Shown: positions 5,612 through 5,806 of the stretch, piece after piece
How positions within the stretch are numbered: position 1 is the first letter of the stretch
Layout of the letters: every line of letters begins with the position of its first letter
NCBI GenBank assembly: GCA_003224135.1
Contig: QHYO01000017.1
Coordinates: 1 to 5,806 of the forward strand
Direction: 5' to 3'
DNA: 5,806 nucleotides
Origin: Acidobacteriota bacterium
Lineage (GTDB): Bacteria > Acidobacteriota > Terriglobia > Acidiferrales > UBA7541
Notes under the pieces: model-generated
Seen by the model: the letters and a program-made list of their open reading frames with translations, nothing else
Told to the model about the DNA's origin: nothing
Databases searched by the model: none
Position numbers and translations under genes: made by a program

Positions 5612-5806
5612 TTATTTCAGCAGATACTCCTTCAAGAATTCCACGGTGGCGTAGAACTGAAAATCCTGATTTGTCTTTTTCCGGAAGGCGTGGCCTTCGT
5701 CTTTGCCCATCAAATACCAAACAGGCGTGCCCTGCTTTTTCAGTGCGGCGACGATCTGTTCGCTTTCGCTGACTGGAACGCGCGGATCGTTCTTGCCGGC
5801 CACGAC
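5612..5806 (-). CDS. S9 family peptidase (prolyl oligopeptidase/acylaminoacyl peptidase type), C-terminal end
   Basis: Only the last 64 codons are present; the frame remains open to the right edge of the window, so the real start is well beyond it. The fragment contains KNDPRVPVSESEQIVAAL, in which the Asp of NDPRV is the catalytic acid, and KDEGHAF, in which the His is the catalytic base of the alpha/beta-hydrolase triad. The nucleophile Ser would lie upstream of what is visible. The spacing between the two motifs and the end (NQDFQFYATVEFLKEYLLK) fits S9 peptidases, which cut peptides at proline or release N-terminal blocked residues or dipeptides. Subfamily and export signal cannot be judged. 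Two tandem TAA stops close the gene. It converges on the carboxyltransferase gene with 95 bp between stops, and is therefore an independent transcription unit. Confidence 0.9.
   Translation of the reverse strand, partial: VVAGKNDPRVPVSESEQIVAALKKQGTPVWYLMGKDEGHAFRKKTNQDFQFYATVEFLKEYLLK

Noticed and set aside
5413..5772. Plus-strand open frame running past the carboxyltransferase stop into the peptidase gene
   Set aside because: It overlaps the conserved KKHGNIPL end on one side and the antisense of the peptidase motifs NDPRV and EGH on the other; no start signal.

Overview
This is a compact, mostly plus-strand stretch of an ordinary bacterial chromosome with moderately high GC. Gene content is housekeeping or metabolic, and no phage, transposon, CRISPR, tRNA or rRNA is visible. 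The organism is probably Gram-negative: there is a lipobox-bearing lipoprotein, and HslU with the HslV-docking tail. The combination of HslU, a fibronectin-III lipoprotein and GTCATCCT...GCGAAGGAT-type intergenic sequence is suggestive of Acidobacteriota. That is an inference from recall, not a proven assignment.

Layout from left to right. (1) The 3' part of hslU, the unfoldase of the HslUV protease. (2) After 48 bp carrying 7-bp CGAAA-type repeats, a lipoprotein with about three fibronectin type III-like modules. (3) A four-helix membrane protein of unknown function. (4) A complete fumarylacetoacetate hydrolase (FAH) family enzyme with its metal and catalytic residues intact, preceded by a -10-like element almost touching its ATG. 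(5) A small membrane-anchored protein resembling DUF3592. (6) An 84-residue, two-helix membrane protein whose last codons overlap (7) a full-length acyl-CoA carboxylase carboxyltransferase beta subunit of the PccB/AccB type. (8) On the minus strand, converging on it, the last 64 codons of an S9 (prolyl oligopeptidase) family peptidase.

Functionally, HslU belongs to cytoplasmic protein quality control. The carboxyltransferase transfers CO2 from carboxybiotin to a short acyl-CoA and needs a biotin carboxylase and biotin carrier encoded elsewhere. The FAH-family enzyme would act on beta-diketo acids such as acylpyruvates or on oxaloacetate. The unidentified membrane proteins lie between them, and nothing seen in the window links all these genes into one pathway. 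The only tight coupling supported by the sequence is between the 84-residue membrane protein and the carboxyltransferase (8-nt overlap with a good ribosome binding site).

I did not find a new multi-gene system. The points most worth checking are the oppositely oriented heptad repeats around the lipoprotein start, the cysteine at the acyl-CoA specificity position of the carboxyltransferase, the possible leaderless start of the FAH gene, and a perfect 9-bp hairpin inside the lipoprotein gene.
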